The notes beneath the pieces were generated by a model, which was given only the letters and a program-made list of their open reading frames with translations, made no database searches and was not told the origin of the DNA. The position numbers were made by a program, and so were the translations under genes. A stretch of DNA of 64,000 nucleotides from Cobetia sp. cqz5-12 (lineage in GTDB: Bacteria > Pseudomonadota > Gammaproteobacteria > Pseudomonadales > Halomonadaceae). The stretch lies in NCBI RefSeq assembly GCF_016495405.1, contig NZ_CP044522.1, positions 2,447,876 through 2,511,875 of the forward strand, in the 5' to 3' direction. Below are positions 9,613 to 20,286 of the stretch, piece after piece (within the stretch, counting starts at the first letter, position 1; each line of letters begins with the position of its first letter).

Positions 9613-10503
9613 TCACAGCGTCAAGCGGGTGGCGAGAAACTCGACGAAGGCGCTGATGCGCGGCGACAGCGTACTGTTGCGGTAATAGACCGCCTGGATC
9701 TGCTCGCGGGGATTGGGGCTCTGGATCTGGCCGGGCAACACTTCCACCAGAGCACCGGTCTTGAGGTCATTGCCCAGCATGAAGCACGATATCAGCGCGA
9801 TACCATGTCCGGCCAGGCACAGCTGACGCATGACTTCGCCACTGGTGGTCGGCAGATGAGGGGTCGTGTCAAACCCCTTTGCGGCCCCCTTGAGCGGCCA
9901 GCGATTGAGACGACTGGGGGGCAGGAAACCCAGCAGCTGATGGGCCTGCAGCGCCGCGACACTGGACGGCACCCCATGCTCGGCCAGATAGGCGGGGCTT
10001 GCGACCAGATGCAGCGTGGAGCGGCCCAGCACCTTGGCGTGCAGTGTGGAGTCATCCAGCTCGCCGATACGGATGGCCACGTCGGTCCGCTGTTCCAGCA
10101 GATTGATGATGTCATCGGCCGCTGACAGCTCCAGCGCGATGCCGGGATAGCATCGGGAGAACTCCGCGACCAGCGGCACCAGCTGATGCAGCACGAAGGG
10201 ACTTGCGGCATCGACGCGCAGTCGCCCGCTGGGCTGATCGCGCTGCTGCAACAGGGCCTCTTCGGCACTGCCGAGCAGCAACAAACCCTCGCGCACGCGC
10301 TCGACGAAGCCGCGCCCCTCATCGGTGAGCGCCACGCTGCGTGTGGTGCGATTCAGCAGCGGCGTTTCCAGCTCACCTTCCAGGCGTTGGATGGCCCGCG
10401 ACACCTTGGCCACCGGAATATTCAACCGATTGGCGGCGGCGCTGAAGCCCCCGCTATCCACCACGGCCAGTAGCAACTCGAGGTCATCCGAACGGCTGCG
10501 CAT
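9613..10503 (-). CDS. LysR-family transcriptional regulator
   Basis: A 296-residue LysR-type regulator. The winged HTH is at the N-terminus (DLELLLAVVDSGGFSAAANRLNIPVAKVSRAIQRLE), followed by the substrate-binding-like effector domain. The early part PLLNRTTRSVALTDEGR is typical of the AaeR/DsdC-like crowd of activators. GGAG lies 8 bases before the chosen ATG at 10503; 13 further codons upstream are unlikely to be translated. No divergent target gene is adjacent, so its regulon cannot be read from context. Confidence 0.9.
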   Translation of the reverse strand: MRSRSDDLELLLAVVDSGGFSAAANRLNIPVAKVSRAIQRLEGELETPLLNRTTRSVALTDEGRGFVERVREGLLLLGSAEEALLQQRDQPSGRLRVDAASPFVLHQLVPLVAEFSRCYPGIALELSAADDIINLLEQRTDVAIRIGELDDSTLHAKVLGRSTLHLVASPAYLAEHGVPSSVAALQAHQLLGFLPPSRLNRWPLKGAAKGFDTTPHLPTTSGEVMRQLCLAGHGIALISCFMLGNDLKTGALVEVLPGQIQSPNPREQIQAVYYRNSTLSPRISAFVEFLATRLTL

Positions 10504-10620
10504 GCTGTGATCTCCTGGAAAGTTCAAAACGCATGGTCCCATGCATCTTTGCAGAAATCACAATGATCATCCGCTTCATGTTCACTTCCGCGATATTGCT
10601 TGACGATCGGGTCACGGCCT

Positions 10621-11559
10621 CTAGAACCCACCACGGCGGCGCTCTCCGGGGCGCAGCATCCTGACGCGTGCCTTGGGCGTGCGCCGCGGCAATGAGGGTG
10701 GCGCAGGAGGCGTCTCCAGCTGATCCGAAGGGGGGACATCGCTAGTGCCGATCGAGCCACCCAGTGTCGTCGCGAATTCCGAACGCCGGGACGGCTTGCC
10801 CTCGATCAGAGCGGACGGAGACCCATCTTTCTCGGCCGCCGTACCACCGCCGCTATCGTCAGTTGCGAGGCCATTGCCCTCTGCCCTCGATGGGGATGGA
10901 TCATGCTCATGACCTGTGGGCTGCGAAGCCAGCGGAGGCGGCGGAATGATCACCCAGGCAAAGGTCGGCAAGGTCAGGTGCCAATAGATCGCCGGCAGGC
11001 GAATCGCGAGTATCAGCACGATGGCAGCACCGGTGGCCCACGCCAGGCCAACGCCAGCCTCGAGAAGCGCGATATAGAGAATGCCACCCGCCAGCGACGC
11101 CGAGGCGTAGATTTCCTGACGCAGCACCATCGGCACACGGCGCGCGAGCACATCGCGGATCATGCCACCCGCGACACCGCTCATGGTGCCCATCAAGACG
11201 GCCACGATGCCATCCACGCCCAGCATGCGCGCCTTGTGCGCGCCCAACACCGTGAACAGCGCCAGCCCGAAGGCATCGGTCACCGGCAGGAAGATCCGCG
11301 TCAGACGATGGATATAATGAAAGCCGAGCGTCGCCACCAGCACCGTCAACAGGATGACCCACAGATAGATCGGCTGCTCGACCCAGAACACCGGGCCGAT
11401 CCCCAGCACGAGATCGCGCAACGTACCGCCGCCGATACCGGTCACGGCCCCCAGCACCAGCATGCCGATCGGGTCCATGCGTGAACGGCACGCCACGACG
11501 ACACCTGTCAGGGCAAAGATCATCACACCGGCCAGGTCGAGCCAGGTTATCCAGTTCAT
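10621..11559 (-). CDS. TRIC/UPF0126-family membrane protein with long C-terminal tail
   Basis: Residues 1-205 hold the two repeated TRIC (UPF0126) units, each of three membrane helices, with the glycine-rich turns GAVTGIGGGTLRDLVLG and GTMSGVAGGMIRDVL that mark this family (YadS/YicG-like). Bacterial TRIC homologues conduct monovalent cations as trimers. Unusually, about 100 residues rich in Pro, Ser, Gly and charged side chains follow, where relatives of about 205 residues end; this tail looks disordered and would face the cytoplasm or periplasm. GGAGG 9-10 bases upstream supports the start at 11559 rather than 26 codons earlier. Confidence 0.88.
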   Translation of the reverse strand: MNWITWLDLAGVMIFALTGVVVACRSRMDPIGMLVLGAVTGIGGGTLRDLVLGIGPVFWVEQPIYLWVILLTVLVATLGFHYIHRLTRIFLPVTDAFGLALFTVLGAHKARMLGVDGIVAVLMGTMSGVAGGMIRDVLARRVPMVLRQEIYASASLAGGILYIALLEAGVGLAWATGAAIVLILAIRLPAIYWHLTLPTFAWVIIPPPPLASQPTGHEHDPSPSRAEGNGLATDDSGGGTAAEKDGSPSALIEGKPSRRSEFATTLGGSIGTSDVPPSDQLETPPAPPSLPRRTPKARVRMLRPGERRRGGF

Positions 11560-11763
11560 TCTCGTGAAGCCTCCTGCAGTGCGCTGGCGTGCGCATGAAA
11601 CAATGGCGAATATGCTTGTCGCGAACCGTGATGGCACCTTCTGCCAAGTCGTCTTCTGCGATTCCGTTTCGGCGGCGCGGCGCGATCATACTCCCTTTTG
11701 CGGCGCTTTTTGTGGCCTTGATGTCATCCGCGAGGCCTTGAGCGGCAAAAGAAACGATCCGTC

Positions 11764-12918
11764 TCAGGTCGTGGCCTGGCCACGGCGCGCGGTCGCGCTG
11801 GGCGGCTCACCGAATCGCTGACGATAGGCACGCGAGAAGTGCGCCAGATGCGTGAATCCGACGCCGAGGGCCGCCTGGGAAACACTGCGACTGCTGTCGG
11901 CCAATACGCACCGTGCATGATCCAGGCGCATGCCGAGATAGCGCTGCTTGGGGGTTTCCTCAAGATGCGCCATGAACAGGCGCGTCAACTGGCGCTGGGA
12001 CTGGCCGACCAGACGGCAGATATCGGGGATCGTCAGCACCTGCGCAAGATTGGCCTCCATCACGGCCAGCGCCTTGACCACACCGCGTGGCAGCGAATCG
12101 TCTCGACTACTGACAGCAGCAGGCGTAACCAGATGTCCGCGCTGATGCACCAGCTGCCGCCCGATGGCGTCCGCCAGCGACGGCCCGTACAGAAACTCGA
12201 TCCACGCCAGCATCATGTCGATACTGGCCGCGCCGCCAGACCCCGTCAGCCGCTCGCCCTGCCATTCATAGTCGGCCCGACTGATCTCGAGTTGAGGGAA
12301 TTCCTCGCGAAAGGCCGGCACGCTCTCCCAATGCAGGGCGACCCGATGGCCGGCCAGCACCCCAGCGCGCGCCAGAATGAAGGGGGCGGTATCCAAGCCT
12401 CCCAACCAGGCGCCATGGGCCGCCAGATGGCGAATCACGCCACGCGCCTGGCTGCCGACGCTGACTTCCGGTCCGTAGGATGACACCACCATCAAGCGAG
12501 TCTGCGCCCCATTCTGGCAACCCGACGGCAGCTCATTGACCAGAGACGACAAGGCACCATCGACGTCGATACGCACGCCATTGCTGGCCACGACAGCCTC
12601 ACCATCACTGGACAGCAGGCGCCAGGCAAACAGCGGCCGTCCAAAGCGATTGGCGACCCGTAGCGGCTCCAGCAGGCAGAACAACGTCAACATCGAGAAG
12701 CGCGGCACCAACCAGACATTCAGCGTGTGCTCGGCAGCCCCGGGTGCCAGCAGCGGCGGTGAATCCGGGCGCGGATACGGCGCAGAGAGAGCCTCCGACG
12801 CCGTCGCCGCCCCTTGCGGGGGCATGCGGGATGGCGCGGGCCGTTCAGAGTCCCCTGACAATTCAGACCGTGCTGAAAGCCCAGAGGGTTCAGAGGGGTC
12901 GGACTGCGGTTCAGACAT
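11764..12918 (-). CDS. GlxA-type AraC-family transcriptional regulator
   Basis: The 384-residue protein joins a DJ-1/PfpI-like (class I glutamine amidotransferase-like) sensor domain (about 65-240) to a C-terminal AraC double HTH (about 270-375; VLTIPDICRLVGQSQRQLTRLFMAHLEETPKQRYLGMRL and VSQAALGVGFTHLAHFSRAYRQRFG). This layout is shared with GbdR, CdhR and ArgR, which control betaine, carnitine and arginine catabolism in Pseudomonas. A link to the cdhCAB operon at 54976 is possible but not supported by proximity. The first 60 residues are Pro/Ser-rich and may not belong to the mature start. Confidence 0.87.
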   Translation of the reverse strand: MSEPQSDPSEPSGLSARSELSGDSERPAPSRMPPQGAATASEALSAPYPRPDSPPLLAPGAAEHTLNVWLVPRFSMLTLFCLLEPLRVANRFGRPLFAWRLLSSDGEAVVASNGVRIDVDGALSSLVNELPSGCQNGAQTRLMVVSSYGPEVSVGSQARGVIRHLAAHGAWLGGLDTAPFILARAGVLAGHRVALHWESVPAFREEFPQLEISRADYEWQGERLTGSGGAASIDMMLAWIEFLYGPSLADAIGRQLVHQRGHLVTPAAVSSRDDSLPRGVVKALAVMEANLAQVLTIPDICRLVGQSQRQLTRLFMAHLEETPKQRYLGMRLDHARCVLADSSRSVSQAALGVGFTHLAHFSRAYRQRFGEPPSATARRGQATT

Positions 12919-13018
12919 GAGGCAAATTTCATCAACCTGTGGCCATTTGCCTCAACCTTACCCGTGTCAGGCACTCGAGGTAAGTGGCACGGGGGTGAGA
13001 TAAGTACAACGGCTGAGA

Positions 13019-13060
13019 CCTGATGATGCACCCCGCACACAGGCGGGGTGCATCATCAGG
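13019..13060 (-). terminator. Long perfect hairpin after the EamA transporter gene
   Basis: Arms of 18 bases (13019-13036 and 13043-13060), beginning CCTGATGATGCACCCC, pair without mismatch around a 6-base loop. It is about 100 bases past the stop of the minus-strand transporter gene. T-run evidence is lacking, but a perfect stem of this length is strong. The remainder of 12919-13155 shows no gene. Confidence 0.75.
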
Positions 13061-13155
13061 CGTTCGATAATTAAACCATCACTATCGCGAGCTTCAGTTG
13101 CGGTTCTCGGTTGTGCGTCTCAGCTGCGGCCCTCAGTCGTGATCCCCAGTGTTGT

Positions 13156-14139
13156 TCATCGCGCCGAGTGATTCGAGGCCTCGAGTCCACCTGAGCGAGG
13201 CAGTGCCTGTCCAGTCTCGCTGCCGCCTGCCTTGGGAGGCGCAACCTCCTGCTTCTGACGTGCGGATTGCAACAGGATGACGCCTACCAGAATGATCGCC
13301 ATTGCCAGCAGGTCGAGTCCGCGGATGGGCTCCCCTATCAGCAGCACTCCGATGATGACGGCGACCACCGGGGGCAGGTAGGTCACGCCGGAGGCCTTGA
13401 TGGCACCAAGTTCGCCGACGATGAAGTAATAAAGCACATAGGCCAAGCCGGTTCCCAACACCCCGAGGCCGATTACCAGCCCGGTCAAGGCAACGCCATC
13501 GTTGCTCAGCGCCTGGATACCCTCAAGCTCGATGACAGCGAGCAGCAGCAGAGTGGCAATCCCCGTCTGATAGGTAGCCAGGGCCAGCGAAGGAATCGCC
13601 AACGGCATCACGAAGCGCTTGGCATAGACGAATGACAAGCCGACACACATCGCGCCGCCGAGCATGGCGGCCACGCCTGCCAACGAGACATCTGCCTGCA
13701 GCCCCTGCCATGGGCGGGCAATCAGCGCGATACCGATGATACCGAGCAAGGTCGCGGTGATCGAACGTGCATTGATCGGCTCGTTGCGCAGGAGCAATGC
13801 CGCCGCCACGAAGGTGAAGAGCGGGATGGCGCCGCTGAGCATGCCCGCGACACTCGACAGCAATACTGAACTGCCATAGGCGAATGCCAGGTAGTACAGG
13901 GCCGTCGCTAGCAGGGCCATGACAACGAAGTGATGCAGATGACGCCAGTGCGCCCAGTGCAGAACACCCTGACAGGCAGCATAGATAGCCAGAGGGATGA
14001 AGCCTGCTACGACACGCAGCAGGGTCACCTGACCCGGGGTGATCCACTCCGCCGCCCATTTCATGAACAGGAAGTTGCTGCCCCAGATGGTACCGAGCGC
14101 CAGAAAGGCAAGATGTGCCGAGAAACGTGAGCGAGGCAT
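13156..14139 (-). CDS. DMT-superfamily transporter (EamA type)
   Basis: A 327-residue protein with ten hydrophobic segments in two EamA halves: GTIWGSNFLFMKWA at the start of the first, and the second beginning near VSLAGVAAMLGGAMCVGLSFVYAKRF. EamA proteins export metabolites such as amino acids, or drugs. AAGGAG lies 7 bases before the chosen ATG at 14139; an open frame of 50 more codons has no good ribosome site. The divergent LysR gene at 14423 is its likely regulator, a common pairing for exporters of this class. The substrate is unknown. Confidence 0.9.
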   Translation of the reverse strand: MPRSRFSAHLAFLALGTIWGSNFLFMKWAAEWITPGQVTLLRVVAGFIPLAIYAACQGVLHWAHWRHLHHFVVMALLATALYYLAFAYGSSVLLSSVAGMLSGAIPLFTFVAAALLLRNEPINARSITATLLGIIGIALIARPWQGLQADVSLAGVAAMLGGAMCVGLSFVYAKRFVMPLAIPSLALATYQTGIATLLLLAVIELEGIQALSNDGVALTGLVIGLGVLGTGLAYVLYYFIVGELGAIKASGVTYLPPVVAVIIGVLLIGEPIRGLDLLAMAIILVGVILLQSARQKQEVAPPKAGGSETGQALPRSGGLEASNHSAR

Positions 14140-14422
14140 GGGGTACTCCTTGTGGCGAGGATACTTGGGGAGCCAACTACATGGTGCTCTTAGCGATAGC
14201 GCCATGTGAGGTCGATATCGCCATGTTCGGCTGTGCTCCGCGCCGCGACAAGCGAGCATTATTTGCACTACCCTGTAGAAAATCTTCACTCTTGTGCCGC
14301 TTGGCGATACACGCGGTGCGCCACTTCCCGCTCAGATAGCGTGCCGGTACCAGAGGGGCATCATCACCCCCTGCCGACCCATCGCCCATGGCGCTTAACA
14401 TAAGCATGAGCATGACTCTGAC

Positions 14423-15346
14423 ATGAGCCTGAACATGAGCACGCCCCAGAACGTGAGCAAGAACCTGAGCACGAAACTGCGCTTGGGGGCGCTGCCAGCC
14501 TTCGATGCGGCAGCGCGCCATCTCAACTTCCGCCGCGCGGCGCAAGAGCTGTCGCTCACCCAGAGCGCCGTGGCGCAGCGTGTTCGCGAACTGGAAACAC
14601 AGCTTGGAGTAAAGCTTTTCCATCGTCTCCCGCGTGGTCTGGCATTGACTCCCGCTGGCCAGCGTTTCCATGAACAGATCGTCCTGGCGCTGGGCAATAT
14701 CGACAAGGCCGTGCGCGATGCCAGCCATGACCCCGCTGACACCACCCTGTCATTGAGCGTACCGCCCTCCTTTGCCGCCAAGTGGCTGATGCCCCGGCTG
14801 GCAAGCTTTCGCCACGCACACCCCGAATGGCAGCTGCGGGTACACGCCAGCGAGGGACTTTCGAATCTGCATCAGGACGGAATCGATCTCGCCATTCGTC
14901 AGGGCTACGGCCAGCATGACGCCGGACTCAAGGCGATATGGTTGACGGGACTTGAGCGTATCGCCGTCTGCAGTCCCGGCTATCGGGAACAGCTGGGCGA
15001 GCGGCTGGATAGGCTCGATATGCGCGGGTGCGTATTGATCGAGGACAGTCATCAGGGGTGGCATACCTTTGCGGCGCACTTCTCGGGGCTTGAGAAGGCC
15101 GATCGCCTCTGGGTCAATCACACCAGTCTCGCGATCGATGCCGCTCTCGCGGATCAGGGGGTCGCGCTGACACCGCGCCTGATGGCAACGGAAGGCATTG
15201 CGAAGGGGAAACTGGTCACCTTGTGTGGCCTGCCGGATCAGGGCCAGGGATTCTATCTGGTCTACCCCGGGGCGCGAGCGCATCAGGCAGAGCAGATCAT
15301 GCTGCCGTGGCTTCGCCAGCAGCTGGGACTGTCGCATGAGACGTGA
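14423..15346 (+). CDS. LysR-family regulator (GcvA-like)
   Basis: A 307-residue LysR-type protein with the N-terminal HTH LPAFDAAARHLNFRRAAQELSLTQSAVAQRVRELE, close to the GcvA subgroup, and an effector domain with LSVPPSFAAKWLMPRLASF. It is divergent from the EamA transporter and probably controls it. The start is uncertain: the DNA at 14400-14470 is a run of near-repeats of ATGAGC, giving several in-frame candidates (14423, 14435), none with a strong ribosome site. It ends convergently with the diguanylate cyclase at 15400. Confidence 0.88.
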   Translation: MSLNMSTPQNVSKNLSTKLRLGALPAFDAAARHLNFRRAAQELSLTQSAVAQRVRELETQLGVKLFHRLPRGLALTPAGQRFHEQIVLALGNIDKAVRDASHDPADTTLSLSVPPSFAAKWLMPRLASFRHAHPEWQLRVHASEGLSNLHQDGIDLAIRQGYGQHDAGLKAIWLTGLERIAVCSPGYREQLGERLDRLDMRGCVLIEDSHQGWHTFAAHFSGLEKADRLWVNHTSLAIDAALADQGVALTPRLMATEGIAKGKLVTLCGLPDQGQGFYLVYPGARAHQAEQIMLPWLRQQLGLSHET

Positions 15347-15399
15347 GCACGCCCGCGGGCTCTCGTCGCAGACTCCACGACACCATCACGACCAGGACG

Positions 15400-16629
15400 C
15401 TAGCCGGCAGAGGCTCGGCCCAGTGCCTGCTGGTCCTGCTGAGCAAACAACTCGCAGCGATCTCGTCCCGATGCCTTGGCATGATAAAGCGCCTCATCGG
15501 CCTGCTTGAGAATGGCCTCGAAGCTGCAGTCCTGACCGGTACCGGTGGCAGAGACGCCAATGCTGATGGTGGCGATGCCCTGGCATGAACTTCCCGCATG
15601 GGGTAGTGCCAGGTCGCGAACGTGGCGGCGGATCTCTTCTGCGCGCGCCAATGCCTGTTGCGGTGTACAGGATGGCAGCAGTACCACGAATTCCTCGCCT
15701 CCGAAACGCGCCACGATATCGACATCGGGGTGCACACTTTCGAAGATGGCCGTCGCGATACGCTTTAGGCACAGATCCCCTTTCACGTGACCATAGTGAT
15801 CGTTGTAGGCCTTGAAATGGTCGACATCGATCATGGCCACACCGTATTGAAGACGGCTGTCCAGCTGCTTGCCCAGCAGCGAACTCACGAGGCTGTCGAA
15901 GTGACGCCGGTTATAGACTTCGGTCAAAGGATCGATCGAGGCCAGGCGTCGGAACTCTTCATTCTTCTCAGTGAACTCCTCGACCCTGAGCTGCTCACGC
16001 AGCAACAACAGGTAGGAAAGGCGCTCGGCCTTTTCGCTGCGCAGATTGGAAATGATCGAAAACAGCGTGATGGACAAGAAGACCATCAACGCCATGAAAC
16101 CCGCCGAGGCATAAGGCGCAGGATGGGCATTGACCAGATACAGCATCACGCCGAAATGGAAGGCCGAAGAGCACAGGGCATACCAGAAACGCAGCTGAAA
16201 CAGGACATTGCCCACCAGCACGATAAGCCCGAGTGCAAACAGGTCGAGGAAGGAATGTGGCGAGACTGACAACTGGATCAAGAGGGCCGTGAAGATCATC
16301 GCGAAGCACACCAGCGCAGTCATCAACATCTCACGCAATACCGGCGAGATACCCCGCTTGAGCATATAGATACAGATCAGGGCGATGGGCGTCATGACAC
16401 CGACGCGAATGACGATGGCCTCCAGCATGTGGTCTGGGCGAAAGCGCCAGTCATTGAGCAGAAACAGCACATAGATACTGATCGCCACCGCCCCCATGCA
16501 GGCAAGCTTGTGGCTGCGCGCGACATGGATGTCACGCTCGAAGCGCGCTTCAATCTCGGCCGGGAAATGCACTCCCAGACCGCCCTCACGCTGTATCTGT
16601 CTGTCCACCTGCACCATCAGATCATTCAT
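15400..16629 (-). CDS. Membrane diguanylate cyclase 1
   Basis: The 409-residue protein has an N-terminal half with about six membrane helices and a C-terminal GGDEF domain with the active-site loop RFGGEEFVVLL (about residue 310), plus IDVDHFKAYNDHYGHVKGD and ADEALYHAKASGRD. It should make c-di-GMP from two GTP. The residues five places before GGEEF do not form the RxxD inhibitory site, so product feedback may be absent. The membrane part aligns by eye with those of the two cyclases at 30142 and 31383 (shared LMTALV and GNVLFQLRF-like strings), so the three are paralogues. The signal is unknown. Confidence 0.9.
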   Translation of the reverse strand: MNDLMVQVDRQIQREGGLGVHFPAEIEARFERDIHVARSHKLACMGAVAISIYVLFLLNDWRFRPDHMLEAIVIRVGVMTPIALICIYMLKRGISPVLREMLMTALVCFAMIFTALLIQLSVSPHSFLDLFALGLIVLVGNVLFQLRFWYALCSSAFHFGVMLYLVNAHPAPYASAGFMALMVFLSITLFSIISNLRSEKAERLSYLLLLREQLRVEEFTEKNEEFRRLASIDPLTEVYNRRHFDSLVSSLLGKQLDSRLQYGVAMIDVDHFKAYNDHYGHVKGDLCLKRIATAIFESVHPDVDIVARFGGEEFVVLLPSCTPQQALARAEEIRRHVRDLALPHAGSSCQGIATISIGVSATGTGQDCSFEAILKQADEALYHAKASGRDRCELFAQQDQQALGRASAG

Positions 16630-16792
16630 TCACGTCCCCTCCCTTGAGGACAGCCAATCAATGATCACACTCTATACAAGGCGACACGGATCAATAAGCG
16701 CTCGCGCGCAAACGTGACAATCGTTCACAACCTTGTCAAACGCTTGTCCAAATTCTAGACAACCGTGTTGGCGAGCCGAACGCAGCCTTGCA

Positions 16793-16825
16793 GAGCGGAG
16801 TGCTTCCCCCGACATCACTCCGCTC
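16793..16825 (-). terminator. Terminator hairpin after the SSS symporter gene
   Basis: GAGCGGAGTG (16793-16802) and CACTCCGCTC (16816-16825) form a 10-base perfect stem with a 13-base loop, 21 bases past the symporter stop. Confidence 0.7.
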
Positions 16826-16845
16826 CTGATCTTCCCTGCTGACTA

Positions 16846-18337
<1,492 letters not shown>

Positions 18338-18345
<8 letters not shown>

Positions 18346-18652
18346 GCGAGGCCTCCTCGTGCTGTGCATCACCACGCCTGGTCAGCAATCGATTGCCCAG
18401 CAACATCGCGCCACTGCACGCGAAGATGATCAGGTAACTCCAGATGATCAATGACGGCATGCCCCACAACAGGGTCTGTTGATTGACCCAACCGATTACC
18501 GGCCAGATGCCCATCACGACCAGCAGTGCAAAGATCACCAGCAAGCTCCACCCTCGCCAGGTCGAGGGCATGACGAGGCGCGGCAAGGAACAGGGAGTCT
18601 CTGCAGTGCGGGCATCAGGCTGAGAGGAAGACGGGGTGTCAGGCGCGGCCAA
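18338..18652 (-). CDS. DUF3311 small membrane protein, symporter partner
   Basis: A 104-residue protein with two membrane helices (WSLLVIFALLVVMGIWPVIGWV and LLWGMPSLIIWSYLIIFACSGAML). DUF3311 proteins are nearly always encoded next to SSS symporters, and this gene overlaps its symporter by 8 bases. They are thought to be accessory subunits, without proof. The start is a TTG with GGAG 7 bases upstream; no ATG earlier in the frame would keep the protein's full hydrophilic N-terminus. Confidence 0.85.
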
Positions 18653-18726
18653 GACGATCTCCGATGTGAACAGGGAGTGAATGAAAATTCTCGGCGCGCA
18701 GTGTAGCCGCTGCGCCCTGCCCTGTG

Positions 18727-18784
18727 GAGTCGCCCTGGTGAATCACGCTGTTGAGTTACCCGGTTGAGTCGCCCTGTTGAATCA
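18727..18784. repeat. Imperfect direct repeats upstream of DUF3311 and MFS genes
   Basis: GAGTCGCCCTGGTGAATCA (18727-18745) recurs with one change at 18766-18784, a 39-base period, with a weaker related copy between. They lie in the 18653-18996 spacer between divergent genes, where I see no coding frame. They could be regulator-binding repeats. Confidence 0.5.
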
Positions 18785-18996
18785 GCCAGTGACGCCATGT
18801 GACACGAGATCGAGATGGCGACACAAGCCGACAGGGACAGAGATAGGCGCTGCAAGGATGGGAGAAAGGACGCCGTCACAGGCAATCTTTACGAAAAATG
18901 CAAAAGTCTTTCATCATTTCGTGCGTTTATCACAAAGGTATCTCACGGCAGACTGCACAGCATCCAAGACCCACCCATTGCTGATGGAGAACTGCC

Positions 18997-20178
18997 ATGC
19001 CCCTTGCCCTGCTGGCGCTGACATTGAGCGCCTTTGCCATCGGGACCACCGAGTTCGTGATCGTCGGACTGGTACCCACCATCGCTCAGGACCTGAGCGT
19101 CTCTCTGCCTTCCGCTGGCCTGCTGGTCAGCCTGTATGCCGTCGGTGTCGCAATCGGCGCCCCCGTGCTGACCGCCATGACCGGCCGCTTCAATCGCAAG
19201 CTGGTACTGCTGGGACTGATGGCACTGTTCATCGCCGGCAACCTGCTGGCCTGGCAGGCACCCAGCTACAGCTCGCTGATCACGGCGCGCATCCTGACTG
19301 GCCTGGCCCACGGGGTCTTCTTCTCCATCGGCTCCACCATCGCGACAAGCCTGGTGAGCAAGGACAAGGAAGCCAGTGCGATCGCCATCATGTTCACCGG
19401 CCTGACCGTGGCTCTGGTCACCGGCGTGCCGCTGGGCACCTGGATCGGTCAGCACTTCGGCTGGCGCGCCACCTTCCTCGTGGTCTCGGTCCTCGGTTTG
19501 CTAGCATTGATCGGCAGCGCCATCCTGGTGCCCAACAATCTCAAGAAGAGCGTACCGGCCACCTTCGCCCAACAGCTCAAGGTTCTGACCCATCCACGTC
19601 TGCTGCTGGTCTACCTGATCACCATTCTCGGCTACGGCGGCACCTTCACGGCCTTCACCTACCTGGCCCCGCTGCTGCAGGACGTCAGTGGCTTCAATGA
19701 AGGCGCCATCAGTCTGATCATGCTGGTCTACGGCGTCTCGGTCGCCATCGGCAACATCCAGGGCGGCAAGCTGGCCGACCGCATGGGCCCGATCCGCGCC
19801 CTGACCCTGATCTTCGGTGGCCTGATCGTCATCCTCGGCGTGCTGACCTTCACTGCCGCCAACCCGATCACCGCCGTGATCACCATCCTGATCTGGGGTG
19901 CCTTCGCCTTCGGCAACGTGCCGGGCCTGCAGGTCTACGTCGTGCAGCAGGCCGAACGCTTCGTGCCGCAGGCCGTTGACGTGGCCTCCGGCCTCAACAT
20001 CGCCGCCTTCAACATCGGCATCGCGCTGGGCTCCATCGTCGGTGGCCAGGTGGTCTCCGGGATGGCACTGACCGACACCGCCTGGATCGGCGCGCTGATC
20101 GTCACCGCCGCCCTGCTGCTGACCCTGCTGGCCGGTCGCCTCGACAAGCGTCACGCGTCTTCCATCGCGACCGCCTGA
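18997..20178 (+). CDS. MFS transporter (YdhP/AraJ-like)
   Basis: The 393-residue, 12-helix MFS protein begins LALTLSAFAIGTTEFVIVGLVPTIAQDL, the hallmark of the AraJ/YdhP/NepI type of exporters. GGAG is 7 bases before the ATG. It opens a same-strand set with three oxidoreductases and could export a toxic compound those enzymes handle; this is inference. Codon use is strongly biased to C/G-ending codons. Confidence 0.9.
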   Translation: MPLALLALTLSAFAIGTTEFVIVGLVPTIAQDLSVSLPSAGLLVSLYAVGVAIGAPVLTAMTGRFNRKLVLLGLMALFIAGNLLAWQAPSYSSLITARILTGLAHGVFFSIGSTIATSLVSKDKEASAIAIMFTGLTVALVTGVPLGTWIGQHFGWRATFLVVSVLGLLALIGSAILVPNNLKKSVPATFAQQLKVLTHPRLLLVYLITILGYGGTFTAFTYLAPLLQDVSGFNEGAISLIMLVYGVSVAIGNIQGGKLADRMGPIRALTLIFGGLIVILGVLTFTAANPITAVITILIWGAFAFGNVPGLQVYVVQQAERFVPQAVDVASGLNIAAFNIGIALGSIVGGQVVSGMALTDTAWIGALIVTAALLLTLLAGRLDKRHASSIATA

Positions 20179-20207
20179 TCCGCCGCGAAGCCTCCCGCCA
20201 TCACGAC

Positions 20208-20250
20208 GTGCCCCCGATTCCGACAGCTCAGCCTGCTGGCTCGGGGGCAC
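20208..20250 (+). terminator. Hairpin between MFS and luciferase-like genes
   Basis: GTGCCCCCGA (20208-20217) and TCGGGGGCAC (20241-20250) pair perfectly with a 23-base loop. It may be a terminator or attenuator after the MFS gene, which would loosen the suspected operon. Confidence 0.5.
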
Positions 20251-20286
20251 CGTCGTCTACCCACTTGCTTGCTGATGGAGTCCATC

